A stretch of DNA of 64,000 bases, taken from positions 434,001 through 498,000 of the forward strand of contig JBPOFM010000002.1 of NCBI GenBank assembly GCA_051252455.1, read 5' to 3'. The stretch comes from JBPOFM01 sp051252455 (GTDB lineage: Bacteria; Bacteroidota; Bacteroidia; Flavobacteriales; Flavobacteriaceae). The notes beneath the pieces were generated by a model. That model had not been told where the DNA came from and searched no databases. It saw nothing but the letters and a program-made list of their open reading frames with translations. The position numbers were made by a program, and so were the translations under genes. This document shows positions 34,564-42,146 of the stretch, piece after piece (the first letter of the stretch is position 1; every line of letters begins with the position of its first letter).

Positions 34564-35469
34564 ATGAAGACTTTAAAAATTACGTTAGCGTTCTTTCTTA
34601 TTACCATGCTATCGTTTGGTACCATTTCCTCAAAGGAGAAGAACGCTTTAATAGCAATTTATAATTCTACCGAAGGTGCTTCTTGGAGCCATTCTTGGGA
34701 TTTGAACACACCAATATCATCTTGGTATGGAGTTGTTGTTTCCGATGACAAGGTTGTAGAATTAAATTTACCATTCAACAATTTGCAAGGCAGCTTGCCA
34801 TCAGAATTGGGGGATTTGGTCAATCTACAAAAAATCGATTTGTTTAGAAATAATATATCTGGAGAAATTCCAAATTCGATTGGGAATTTGAAAGCTTTAC
34901 TTGAATTGAATATCGCATTCAATCAACTGGAAGGTCAAATTCCAAATTCAATTACAGAAATAACGTCATTAAAAGTATTACAACTTTTTATGAATCGATT
35001 GGATGGAGAGATTCCTGCGAAAATAGGAAATCTTAAAAATTTAGAACAGTTAGAACTGTATAACAATCAGTTAACTGGATCAATTCCTAATTCTATCACT
35101 GAATTGAAAGATCTAAAAGAACTTTTAATAAGTAGCAATCAATTATCAGGAAAGCTGCCTACTAATATTTCTAATTTCCAAGATCTGGAAGTGTTGAGTG
35201 CTTTTGACAATAACCTTTTTGGTAATTTGCCTTCATCAATCGGAGACCTGACAGAATTAAAAGAGTTGGTTATTGCCAACAATGCCTTCTACGGAGATTT
35301 ACCTACTGAAATGGCGAACCTCACGAATTTGAGAGTTTTGATGATTGGCAACAACGGTTTTCAAGGAGAATTGGTGAAATTGGAACAGCAATTTCCAAAT
35401 CTTACACAATTTGATTTTGTAAATACAAAAGAAGCTTCAGCTATAGCTACTTTAGATTCAGAAGATTAA
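34564..35469 (+). CDS. Secreted leucine-rich repeat protein of plant-like type
   Basis: 301 aa from the ATG at 34564. A signal peptide (about 1-22) and a Trp-rich cap (EGASWSHSWDLNTPISSWYGV) precede about eight 24-residue repeats of the form LxxLxLxxNxLxGxIPxxI, the spacing known from plant receptor LRRs. No C-terminal sorting domain or membrane anchor is visible. It is probably an extracellular binding or adhesion protein. It has its own promoter and a strong terminator, so it is monocistronic. Confidence 0.85.
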   Translation: MKTLKITLAFFLITMLSFGTISSKEKNALIAIYNSTEGASWSHSWDLNTPISSWYGVVVSDDKVVELNLPFNNLQGSLPSELGDLVNLQKIDLFRNNISGEIPNSIGNLKALLELNIAFNQLEGQIPNSITEITSLKVLQLFMNRLDGEIPAKIGNLKNLEQLELYNNQLTGSIPNSITELKDLKELLISSNQLSGKLPTNISNFQDLEVLSAFDNNLFGNLPSSIGDLTELKELVIANNAFYGDLPTEMANLTNLRVLMIGNNGFQGELVKLEQQFPNLTQFDFVNTKEASAIATLDSED

Positions 35470-35490
35470 CCTCACGCATAATTTATTTCA

Positions 35491-35530
35491 AATAACTCTC
35501 AACATATATTTGTTGAGAGTTATTTTTTTT
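35491..35530 (+). terminator. Rho-independent terminator of the LRR gene
   Basis: AATAACTCTCAACA, loop TATATT, TGTTGAGAGTTATT, then a T-run. Perfect 14-bp stem, the longest in the window. Confidence 0.92.
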
Positions 35531-35546
35531 ATCAATAAAAAGCTGT

Positions 35547-35554
35547 TATATTTG
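35547..35554 (+). promoter_or_regulatory. -7 box TATATTTG upstream of the initiator tRNA
   Basis: Exact TAnnTTTG match about 73 bases before the mature tRNA 5' end, implying a 5' leader of about 65 bases to be removed by RNase P. Confidence 0.45.
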
Positions 35555-35626
35555 CAGTCCTAAATTGTTCGAGTCGGTATTATGAGCCGAAAGTTAGAAG
35601 CTAAAAAGAACGATTTGGTTTTATAT

Positions 35627-35699
<73 letters not shown>

Positions 35700-35709
35700 C
35701 TAGGAAAAG

Positions 35710-35739
35710 AAGCCTTCACAGAAATGTGGGGGCTTTTTT
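35710..35739 (+). terminator. Rho-independent terminator of the tRNA gene
   Basis: AAGCCTTCACA, GAAA tetraloop, TGTGGGGGCTT, then T-run. Eleven pairs including two G-U. It starts 10 bases after the tRNA 3' end. Confidence 0.9.
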
Positions 35740-35931
35740 GTTGTATGTGTATAGTGGATTTTCATTCTCCTGATGGAGGTAATTTGTTCATGATAGAATG
35801 TGCATAATGTGTACGCCACAACAAACGTATCGAAAGTAGGAGGTTGCTAAAATTTCGCAAAGTCAGAGTTATCTAAACTTACAATCATTGTAATTTTTAG
35901 TTGTTTCGTTTTATTGAGTTTGGAAATTTAA

Positions 35932-35957
35932 ATATCAAATACTATTTAATCTGATAT
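35932..35957. promoter_or_regulatory. Inverted repeat ATATCA-N14-TGATAT upstream of arsR
   Basis: A 6-bp arm pair partly overlapping the more compact repeat at 35956-35971. It is a candidate second ArsR contact site. The stretch 35740-35931 before it shows no gene or RNA that I can recognise. Confidence 0.35.
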
Positions 35958-35971
35958 ATTAATCGTAATAT
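35956..35971. promoter_or_regulatory. Candidate ArsR operator ATATTA-ATCG-TAATAT overlapping the -7 box
   Basis: Perfect 6-4-6 inverted repeat overlapping TAATATTG (35966-35973), a 7-of-8 match to TAnnTTTG. It lies 25 bases before the arsR ATG. A dimeric winged-helix repressor bound here would block the promoter, as expected for autorepression by ArsR. Confidence 0.5.
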
Positions 35972-35996
35972 TGCAATGAATAAATAAAGTATAAGA

Positions 35997-36326
35997 ATGG
36001 GATTAGCCAAAACTGAAATTTTTACAGACCAGCAAAATGAAATTGCCTTGTTTGCCAAAGCGTTTGGACATCCTGCCAGAGTGGCCATTTTACAGCATCT
36101 TTTTAAGATGAATACCTGCATCTGTGGCGATTTAGTCAACGAAATCGGACTAGCGCAACCTACCATTTCGCAACACCTTAAGGAACTTAAGCTTTTGGGT
36201 TTGATAAAAGGAAATGTTGAAGGAACTAGTGTGTGTTATTGCATTGACGTAGAAAATTGGATTCGTATGAAAGAAGTGATGAACCAATTTTTAGATCAAG
36301 ACCTTTCTACGACAGAGTGTTGCTAA
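35997..36326 (+). CDS. arsR: ArsR/SmtB-family repressor
   Basis: 109 aa winged-helix regulator. The recognition helix region is LAQPTISQHLKELKLLGLIKG. A pair of Cys in NTCICGDLV, near the start of the helix-turn-helix, matches the arsenite-sensing position of ArsR proteins; a CC pair also ends the protein. It is the first gene of a four-gene arsenic operon and probably represses it. Confidence 0.92.
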   Translation: MGLAKTEIFTDQQNEIALFAKAFGHPARVAILQHLFKMNTCICGDLVNEIGLAQPTISQHLKELKLLGLIKGNVEGTSVCYCIDVENWIRMKEVMNQFLDQDLSTTECC

Positions 36327-36372
36327 AAACAATTGAATTAAATTGAATCATAGTATTTTAAATCTATAAATT

Positions 36373-36840
36373 ATGAAACTATCAGAAGTAAAAAACAAGT
36401 TGAACCAATTGAAAACCATTTCATTTCAATTACCCAATGGGGAATTAGTGCCAAACCACTTTCATGTAACTGAAGTTGGAAAAATCACAAAACACTTTAT
36501 TGATTGTGGCGGCACTGTTAGAAAGGAAGAAGTTGTCAATTTTCAACTTTGGAATGCGAACGATTACGATCATAGATTGCATCCTGAAAAATTAGTGAGC
36601 ATCATCGAGCTTTCAGAAAAGATTTTGGGTATTGAAGATCTGGAAATTGAAGTTGAATACCAAGCCGATACCATTGGAAAATTCGGACTTGATTTTGACG
36701 GCACCAATTTCTTGCTCACGAACAAACAAACAGATTGTTTGGCAAAGGACAAATGTGGCATTCCTGTAGAAAAAACTAGAGTGGCAATGTCAGATCTTAA
36801 CTCTGAACCTTGTTGTGCACCAGATGGTAACTGTTGCTAA
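36373..36840 (+). CDS. DUF6428-like protein of the arsenic operon
   Basis: 155 aa, cytoplasmic. The N-terminal alpha/beta part contains FQLPNGELVPNHFHVTEVG. The C-terminus is Cys-rich (CLAKDKCG, then EPCCAPDGNCC), fitting a thiol-based metalloid binder. I recall this family (DUF6428) beside arsR and ACR3 in Bacteroidota; the family name is from memory. It lies 46 bp after arsR and 16 bp before the phosphatase-like gene. A role as arsenite chaperone or sensor is inferred only from Cys content and location. Confidence 0.75.
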   Translation: MKLSEVKNKLNQLKTISFQLPNGELVPNHFHVTEVGKITKHFIDCGGTVRKEEVVNFQLWNANDYDHRLHPEKLVSIIELSEKILGIEDLEIEVEYQADTIGKFGLDFDGTNFLLTNKQTDCLAKDKCGIPVEKTRVAMSDLNSEPCCAPDGNCC

Positions 36841-36856
36841 TCCAAAGTTCAGAACA

Positions 36857-37489
36857 ATGATCAAGACACAACCATCAGTATTTCCTGGAATAGCAACGCT
36901 TATAGCGGAATTAGACATACAAACCATTTCGGAAGAACGCAAAGGAGCTCTGAAACCTTTGATAGACTTCATTCAGTCTAAAGTGTCGAATAAAGAAGAC
37001 GTACGAATCAATTTTATCTGCACCCATAATTCTAGACGGAGTCATTTGTCACAGATTTGGGCACAGACAATGGCCTATCAGTTTAATATAAAGCATGTGT
37101 TTTGCTATTCTGGAGGAACAGAAACAACGGCTCTTTTTCCAATTGTTGTCCAAACCTTGCAAAATTCAGGTTTTGAAATCCAAACACTTTCGGAAGGTGA
37201 CAACCCCGTTTATAGTATAAAATATTCGGAAAATGAACATCCTGTCGTAGGTTTTTCAAAAAAAATGGATGATGATTTTAATCCAAAATCTAATTTCGCA
37301 GCCATTATGACCTGTGATTCTGCAAACGAAGCCTGTCCGTTTGTTCCTGGTGCAGAAAAGCGTATTCCAATAACATTTGAAGACCCGAAGGCTTTTGACC
37401 ATTCTCCATTGCAAAAAGAGAAATATAAGGAAAGAAGTTCTCAAATAGCGACCGAAATGATGTATGTTTTTTCTCAAATCAAATCTTAA
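36857..37489 (+). CDS. ArsC-like low-molecular-weight protein tyrosine phosphatase
   Basis: 210 aa from the ATG at 36857; in-frame ATGs at 36815 and 36824 would overlap the previous gene. The P-loop CTHNSRRS matches the Cx5RS motif of LMW phosphatases and thioredoxin-type arsenate reductases. Later cysteines (MTCDSANEACPF) could serve as the redox Cys pair of arsenate reduction. Its product arsenite would be exported by the ACR3 protein encoded 2 bp downstream. It is longer than classical ArsC (about 130 aa). Confidence 0.85.
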   Translation: MIKTQPSVFPGIATLIAELDIQTISEERKGALKPLIDFIQSKVSNKEDVRINFICTHNSRRSHLSQIWAQTMAYQFNIKHVFCYSGGTETTALFPIVVQTLQNSGFEIQTLSEGDNPVYSIKYSENEHPVVGFSKKMDDDFNPKSNFAAIMTCDSANEACPFVPGAEKRIPITFEDPKAFDHSPLQKEKYKERSSQIATEMMYVFSQIKS

Positions 37490-37491
37490 GC

Positions 37492-38529
37492 ATGGCGACT
37501 AAAAAATTAAGCTTTCTAGATAGGAATCTAACCCTTTGGATATTTGTTGCCATGGCAATTGGCGTCGAATTAGGTTATTTTATTCCAACTTTTCCAAGTA
37601 TTATAAATTCATTCAATAGTGGTACAACAAATATTCCCATCGCCATTGGTTTGATTTTAATGATGTACCCACCTTTGGCAAAAGTGAATTATGCCTTATT
37701 GCCCAAAGTCTTTAAAAACACAAAAATTCTCTCCATTTCCTTAATCCTCAATTGGATTATTGGTCCAGTATTGATGTTTATTTTGGCGATCACGTTTTTA
37801 AGAGACTATCCAGAATATATGGTCGGTCTCATCTTAATTGGATTGGCGCGGTGCATTGCAATGGTTTTGGTGTGGAATGATCTTGCGGAAGGAAGTAGCG
37901 AATATGGTGCGGGTTTGGTTGCATTAAACAGTATTTTCCAGGTGTTTGCTTATAGTTTTTATGCATGGATTTTTATTACGGTTCTGCCCCCATATTTCGG
38001 ATTTGAAGGTGCCATAGTTGATATTTCCATTGTTACTATAGCCGAAAGTGTCGCAATCTATTTGGGCATTCCATTTTTGATGGGAATTTTAAGTCGATTG
38101 ATTTTGGTAAAACTTAAAGGTGAGGCATGGTATAATAATACATTTATTCCAAAAATTTCACCAATCACGTTGGTAGCATTGTTATTTACAATTGTCATAA
38201 TGTTTTCTCTTAAGGGAGAATTAATTGTTGAAATTCCAATGGATGTTTTAATCATAGCAGTCCCTCTTCTCATTTATTTTACTTTGATGTTCATCATTGG
38301 ATTTTTCTTTACCAAAGCAATGGGAGCAGAGTATGATAAAACAGCTGCCGTGGCGTTTACAGCTGCTGGGAACAATTTTGAATTGGCAATTGCAGTGGCC
38401 ATTGCAGTTTTCGGTTTAAATTCGGGTCAAGCGTTTGCTGGAGTCATCGGACCTTTAGTTGAAGTTCCGGCATTGATATTATTGGTCAGAGTGTCCTTTT
38501 GGTTAAGGAAAAAGTATTATTTAAATTAA
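37492..38529 (+). CDS. arsB: ACR3-family arsenite efflux transporter
   Basis: 345 aa with about ten membrane helices. Landmarks are LTLWIFVAMAIGVELGYFIP at the start, LILIGLARCIAMVLVWNDLAEGSSEYGAGLVALNSIFQ with the essential Cys in the ARC motif, and TAAGNNFELAIAVAIAVFGLNSGQAFAGVIGPLVEVPALI near the end. It exports arsenite using the proton gradient. It is last in the arsenic operon. The symbol is used loosely: the sequence is ACR3-type, not the unrelated ArsB type. Confidence 0.95.
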   Translation: MATKKLSFLDRNLTLWIFVAMAIGVELGYFIPTFPSIINSFNSGTTNIPIAIGLILMMYPPLAKVNYALLPKVFKNTKILSISLILNWIIGPVLMFILAITFLRDYPEYMVGLILIGLARCIAMVLVWNDLAEGSSEYGAGLVALNSIFQVFAYSFYAWIFITVLPPYFGFEGAIVDISIVTIAESVAIYLGIPFLMGILSRLILVKLKGEAWYNNTFIPKISPITLVALLFTIVIMFSLKGELIVEIPMDVLIIAVPLLIYFTLMFIIGFFFTKAMGAEYDKTAAVAFTAAGNNFELAIAVAIAVFGLNSGQAFAGVIGPLVEVPALILLVRVSFWLRKKYYLN

Positions 38530-38583
38530 ATTTGAATTTTTAAAATTGTATTTTTATCTGCGTAAATTCTGAGGAAATAATCT

Positions 38584-39519
38584 ATGGTAACAACTGGTTC
38601 CAAATCAAAATTCAATATAAAAGACCTTCCAAAATTACTTCTCAATACCTATAAAGCTTGGGATAAAAATGATCCATGGCGAATGAGTGCTGTGGTGGCT
38701 TATTATGCCGTATTGGCATTACCTGGTCTATTGGTGATATTGATCAATTTCGTTGGCAGTGTTTGGGGTCCGGAGATTGTGACAGGACAGCTAAATACAC
38801 AGTTGACTACTGCCTTGGGTGCTGACGCTGCCCAATCAATTCTCGAAATGATTAAAGAAACCCAGGATTCTGAAAGCAATCTTATATCTACCATCATCGG
38901 AATTGCGACATTGATATTTGGTGCAACTGGTGTTTTTTATCAGTTACAAGTGTCTTTAAACCTCATCTGGAAAGTGGAGGGAATTTCAACGTTCAGCTTT
39001 AAGAAAATATTGACGGATCGGGCCAAAAGTTTTGCGTTCATATTAGTTATAGGATTTTTATTATTGATAAGTTTTGTTCTTACAACGCTCATTTCTGCAT
39101 TGACAGATTATATTCAGAGAAAATTTCCAGATATTATTTTGTACCTACTCTATTTGGTGAATTTTTTATTATCGGTTGGGATTATCTCTACACTATTTGC
39201 GCTCATGTTTCAGTATATGCCTGATACAAAAATTCGATGGAAAACAGTTTGGATCGGAGCTATATTGACAGCTTTTTTGTTCGTTTTTGGAGAATTTCTT
39301 CTTGGATTATATTTTGGCAAGTCAAATCCTGGTTCCACTTATGGAGCTGCTGGAAGTATTATTTTAGTATTACTTTGGGTTTCCTATTCGAGTTTGATTT
39401 TCTTTTTTGGAGCGGAATTTACACGTCAATATTCCATTTTTTATGGTCATGATTCCCATACTGAATTTAATAAATTGGCTGATAAGATGGAGAAAGAAGC
39501 AGGAAACAAAACTATTTAA
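38584..39519 (+). CDS. YihY/BrkB-family inner-membrane protein
   Basis: 311 aa. About six hydrophobic segments and the family features RMSAVVAYYAVLALPGLLVIL, LIFGATGVFYQLQVSLNLIWKVE and GAAGSIILVLLWVSYSSLIFFFGAEFTRQYS. The function is not settled; it was once taken for RNase BN. It lies 54 bp after the arsenic operon without a clear terminator between, but a functional link is unlikely. Confidence 0.9.
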   Translation: MVTTGSKSKFNIKDLPKLLLNTYKAWDKNDPWRMSAVVAYYAVLALPGLLVILINFVGSVWGPEIVTGQLNTQLTTALGADAAQSILEMIKETQDSESNLISTIIGIATLIFGATGVFYQLQVSLNLIWKVEGISTFSFKKILTDRAKSFAFILVIGFLLLISFVLTTLISALTDYIQRKFPDIILYLLYLVNFLLSVGIISTLFALMFQYMPDTKIRWKTVWIGAILTAFLFVFGEFLLGLYFGKSNPGSTYGAAGSIILVLLWVSYSSLIFFFGAEFTRQYSIFYGHDSHTEFNKLADKMEKEAGNKTI

Positions 39520-39555
39520 CAATCGCATATAGATTTAGAGCTTCAAATTTTAGCT

Positions 39556-39563
39556 TATCTTTG
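39556..39563 (+). promoter_or_regulatory. -7 box TATCTTTG for era
   Basis: Exact TAnnTTTG match 17 bases before the era ATG at 39581, so the leader would be about 13 bases. No well-spaced TTG upstream. Confidence 0.4.
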
Positions 39564-39580
39564 CCACAAAATTAGATCGA

Positions 39581-40462
39581 ATGCACAAAGCAGGTTTTGT
39601 AAATATTATTGGGAATCCAAACGTTGGTAAATCCACCTTGATGAATGCGTTTGTGGGCGAAAAATTGTCCATTATCACCTCAAAAGCACAAACAACTCGT
39701 CATAGAATTCTCGGAATTGTGAATGGTGAGGATTTTCAAATGATTTTATCTGACACTCCAGGAATCATTAAACCAGCTTACGAATTGCAAGCTTCAATGA
39801 TGGATTTTGTAAAATCCGCTTTTGACGATGCCGATGTTCTGATTTATATGGTTGAAATTGGGGAGCAAGAATTGAAAGATGAGGCTTTTTTTAGAAAAAT
39901 CACCAATTCGAAAATTCCGGTGCTTCTGCTTTTGAATAAAATTGATACCTCCAATCAAGAGCAATTGGAAAGTCAAGTACAGTTGTGGACAGAGAAAGTT
40001 CCAAATGCAGAAATTTATCCTATATCAGCTTTACAAGGTTTCAATGTCAAAGAGGTTTTTGGACGCATTGTAGAATTACTTCCAGAATCTCCTGCCTATT
40101 ATCCTAAAGATCAATTGACAGACAAGCCGGAACGTTTTTTCGTCAATGAAACCATTCGGGAGAAAATCTTGATCCACTATAAAAAAGAAATTCCTTATGC
40201 GGTCGAAATCGATACTGAAGAATTTTTTGAAGAAGAAGAAATCATCCGCATGCGTTCTGTTATTATGGTCGAACGTGAAACTCAAAAAGGCATCATCATT
40301 GGTCACAAAGGTGCTGCGTTGAAACGAGTAGGAGTAGAGGCACGAAAAGATTTGGAAAAATTCTTCGGAAAGCAAGTCCATTTGGAATTGTACGTCAAAG
40401 TCAACAAAAACTGGAGAAGCGACCAAAAACAATTGAAGCGTTTTGGGTATAATCAGAAATAG
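39581..40462 (+). CDS. era: GTPase Era
   Basis: 293 aa, usual length. Ribosome assembly GTPase that binds the 3' end of 16S rRNA. G1 GNPNVGKST, G3 DTPG, G4 NKID, and a C-terminal KH domain (about 200-290) with GIIIGHKGAALKRVGVEARKDLEKFFGKQV. It is followed by a 282-bp stretch with the der promoter and no gene. Confidence 0.97.
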   Translation: MHKAGFVNIIGNPNVGKSTLMNAFVGEKLSIITSKAQTTRHRILGIVNGEDFQMILSDTPGIIKPAYELQASMMDFVKSAFDDADVLIYMVEIGEQELKDEAFFRKITNSKIPVLLLLNKIDTSNQEQLESQVQLWTEKVPNAEIYPISALQGFNVKEVFGRIVELLPESPAYYPKDQLTDKPERFFVNETIREKILIHYKKEIPYAVEIDTEEFFEEEEIIRMRSVIMVERETQKGIIIGHKGAALKRVGVEARKDLEKFFGKQVHLELYVKVNKNWRSDQKQLKRFGYNQK

Positions 40463-40672
40463 AAGAGCTACCTTAATCTCCCCGGAGGTGAGAAACCACC
40501 AACTAACTAAATTTCTTACATCAGAAGTGGCCAATATTTATTCGGTCGATACAATGTGGTTTCTTCGATAAGTTTAAATAACGACGTGATGGTCTAGTTT
40601 TTTTCTGTTTATCTCTTTGTAATAGCTTAATACTCTTGCCATCCTAAACCTCAAAAAAACAGAAAACTACGT

Positions 40673-40701
40673 TTGCGACTGAAAACTAAACCCTATCTTT
40701 G
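40673..40701 (+). promoter_or_regulatory. Promoter of der
   Basis: TTG (40673-40675), 18 bases, TATCTTTG (40694-40701). Leader to the der ATG is about 40 bases. The remainder of the era-der spacer (40463-40672) shows nothing I can identify. Confidence 0.7.
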
Positions 40702-40744
40702 CACCCGCTTACAGGATATGTAATGCAGGTTAAATTTTAGAGTC

Positions 40745-42049
40745 ATGAGCAATATTGTAGCAATAGTAGGTCGTCCGAATGTCGGGAAATCAACATTTTT
40801 TAATCGTTTAATTCAACGTCGCGAAGCCATTGTTGACGCCGTCAGTGGCGTTACAAGAGATCGTCATTACGGTAAATCCGACTGGAATGGTCGAGAATTT
40901 ACAGTGATTGATACTGGTGGATATGTAGTTGGAAGTGATGATATTTTCGAAGCTGAAATTGATAAGCAAGTAGAGCTCGCCATCGATGAAGCAGACGTTA
41001 TCATTTTTATGGTAGACGTCGAGTCTGGTGTTACAGGAATGGATGAGGACGTGGCTACATTACTTCGTAAAGTCAATAAACCGGTTTTTTTAGCAGTCAA
41101 TAAAGTTGATAATAATAAGAGGGCAGAAGATTCTGTCGAATTTTACGCGTTAGGTTTAGGAGAGTATTTCAACATTGCCAGCACCAATGGTAGTGGTACA
41201 GGTGATTTGTTGGACGCTGTTATTGAAGCATTGCCACCTTATGAGCCAGAAGTACAATCCGAATTGCCTCGATTTGCGGTAGTGGGTCGTCCTAATGCTG
41301 GGAAATCATCTTTCATAAACGCTTTAATTGGTGAAGATCGCTATATCGTCACTGATATTGCAGGAACGACAAGAGATGCCATTGATACAAAATACAATCA
41401 ATTTGGTTTCGAGTTCAATTTGGTCGATACTGCAGGTATCCGTCGCAAATCTAAAGTAAAAGAAGATTTAGAATTTTATTCTGTCATGCGAAGCATTCGT
41501 GCGATCGAACATTGTGACGTTTGTTTATTGATTGCAGATGCTGATAGAGGATTTGATGGACAAGTACAGAACATTTTTTGGTTGGCAGAACGCAACCGTA
41601 AAGGCATTGTCATCCTTGTCAACAAGTGGGATTTGATTGAGAAAGAAACCAATTCTGCTCGTGATTTCGAAAAGAAAATTCGTAAAGAGATTGAACCTTT
41701 TACAGATGTGCCAATTGTGTTTATCTCTGTTTTGAACAAGCAACGTATTTTCAAAGCCATCGAAACGGCCGTTGAAGTTTATAAAAATCGATCTAAAAAG
41801 ATTAAAACCAGCAAACTCAACGAAGTATTACTTCCTATCATTGAAAACAATCCACCTCCAGCATTGAAAGGTAAATTTGTTAAAATTAAATACATTATGC
41901 AGTTGCCAACGCCGCAGCCGCAATTTGCATTTTTCTGCAATTTACCACAATATGTAAAGGAATCTTACAAGCGATTTTTAGAAAACCAATTGAGAGAACA
42001 ATTTGATTTTCATGGGGTTCCGATTAGTATTTATATGAGGAAGAAGTAG
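40745..42049 (+). CDS. der: Ribosome biogenesis GTPase Der (EngA)
   Basis: 434 aa. Two tandem G domains: GRPNVGKST with NKVD in the first half and GRPNAGKSS with NKWD in the second, then a C-terminal KH-like domain (about 355-434). It acts in 50S subunit assembly. Having era and der side by side is common in Bacteroidota. Confidence 0.98.
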   Translation: MSNIVAIVGRPNVGKSTFFNRLIQRREAIVDAVSGVTRDRHYGKSDWNGREFTVIDTGGYVVGSDDIFEAEIDKQVELAIDEADVIIFMVDVESGVTGMDEDVATLLRKVNKPVFLAVNKVDNNKRAEDSVEFYALGLGEYFNIASTNGSGTGDLLDAVIEALPPYEPEVQSELPRFAVVGRPNAGKSSFINALIGEDRYIVTDIAGTTRDAIDTKYNQFGFEFNLVDTAGIRRKSKVKEDLEFYSVMRSIRAIEHCDVCLLIADADRGFDGQVQNIFWLAERNRKGIVILVNKWDLIEKETNSARDFEKKIRKEIEPFTDVPIVFISVLNKQRIFKAIETAVEVYKNRSKKIKTSKLNEVLLPIIENNPPPALKGKFVKIKYIMQLPTPQPQFAFFCNLPQYVKESYKRFLENQLREQFDFHGVPISIYMRKK

Positions 42050-42146
42050 TAGAGTTTTTATGATTTTATACCTTTTTTAAGAAAACTCATACGAATAGGC
42101 ATGTATATTCGTTTTTTTGAATAGCGACCAATCATCCATCAATCAA

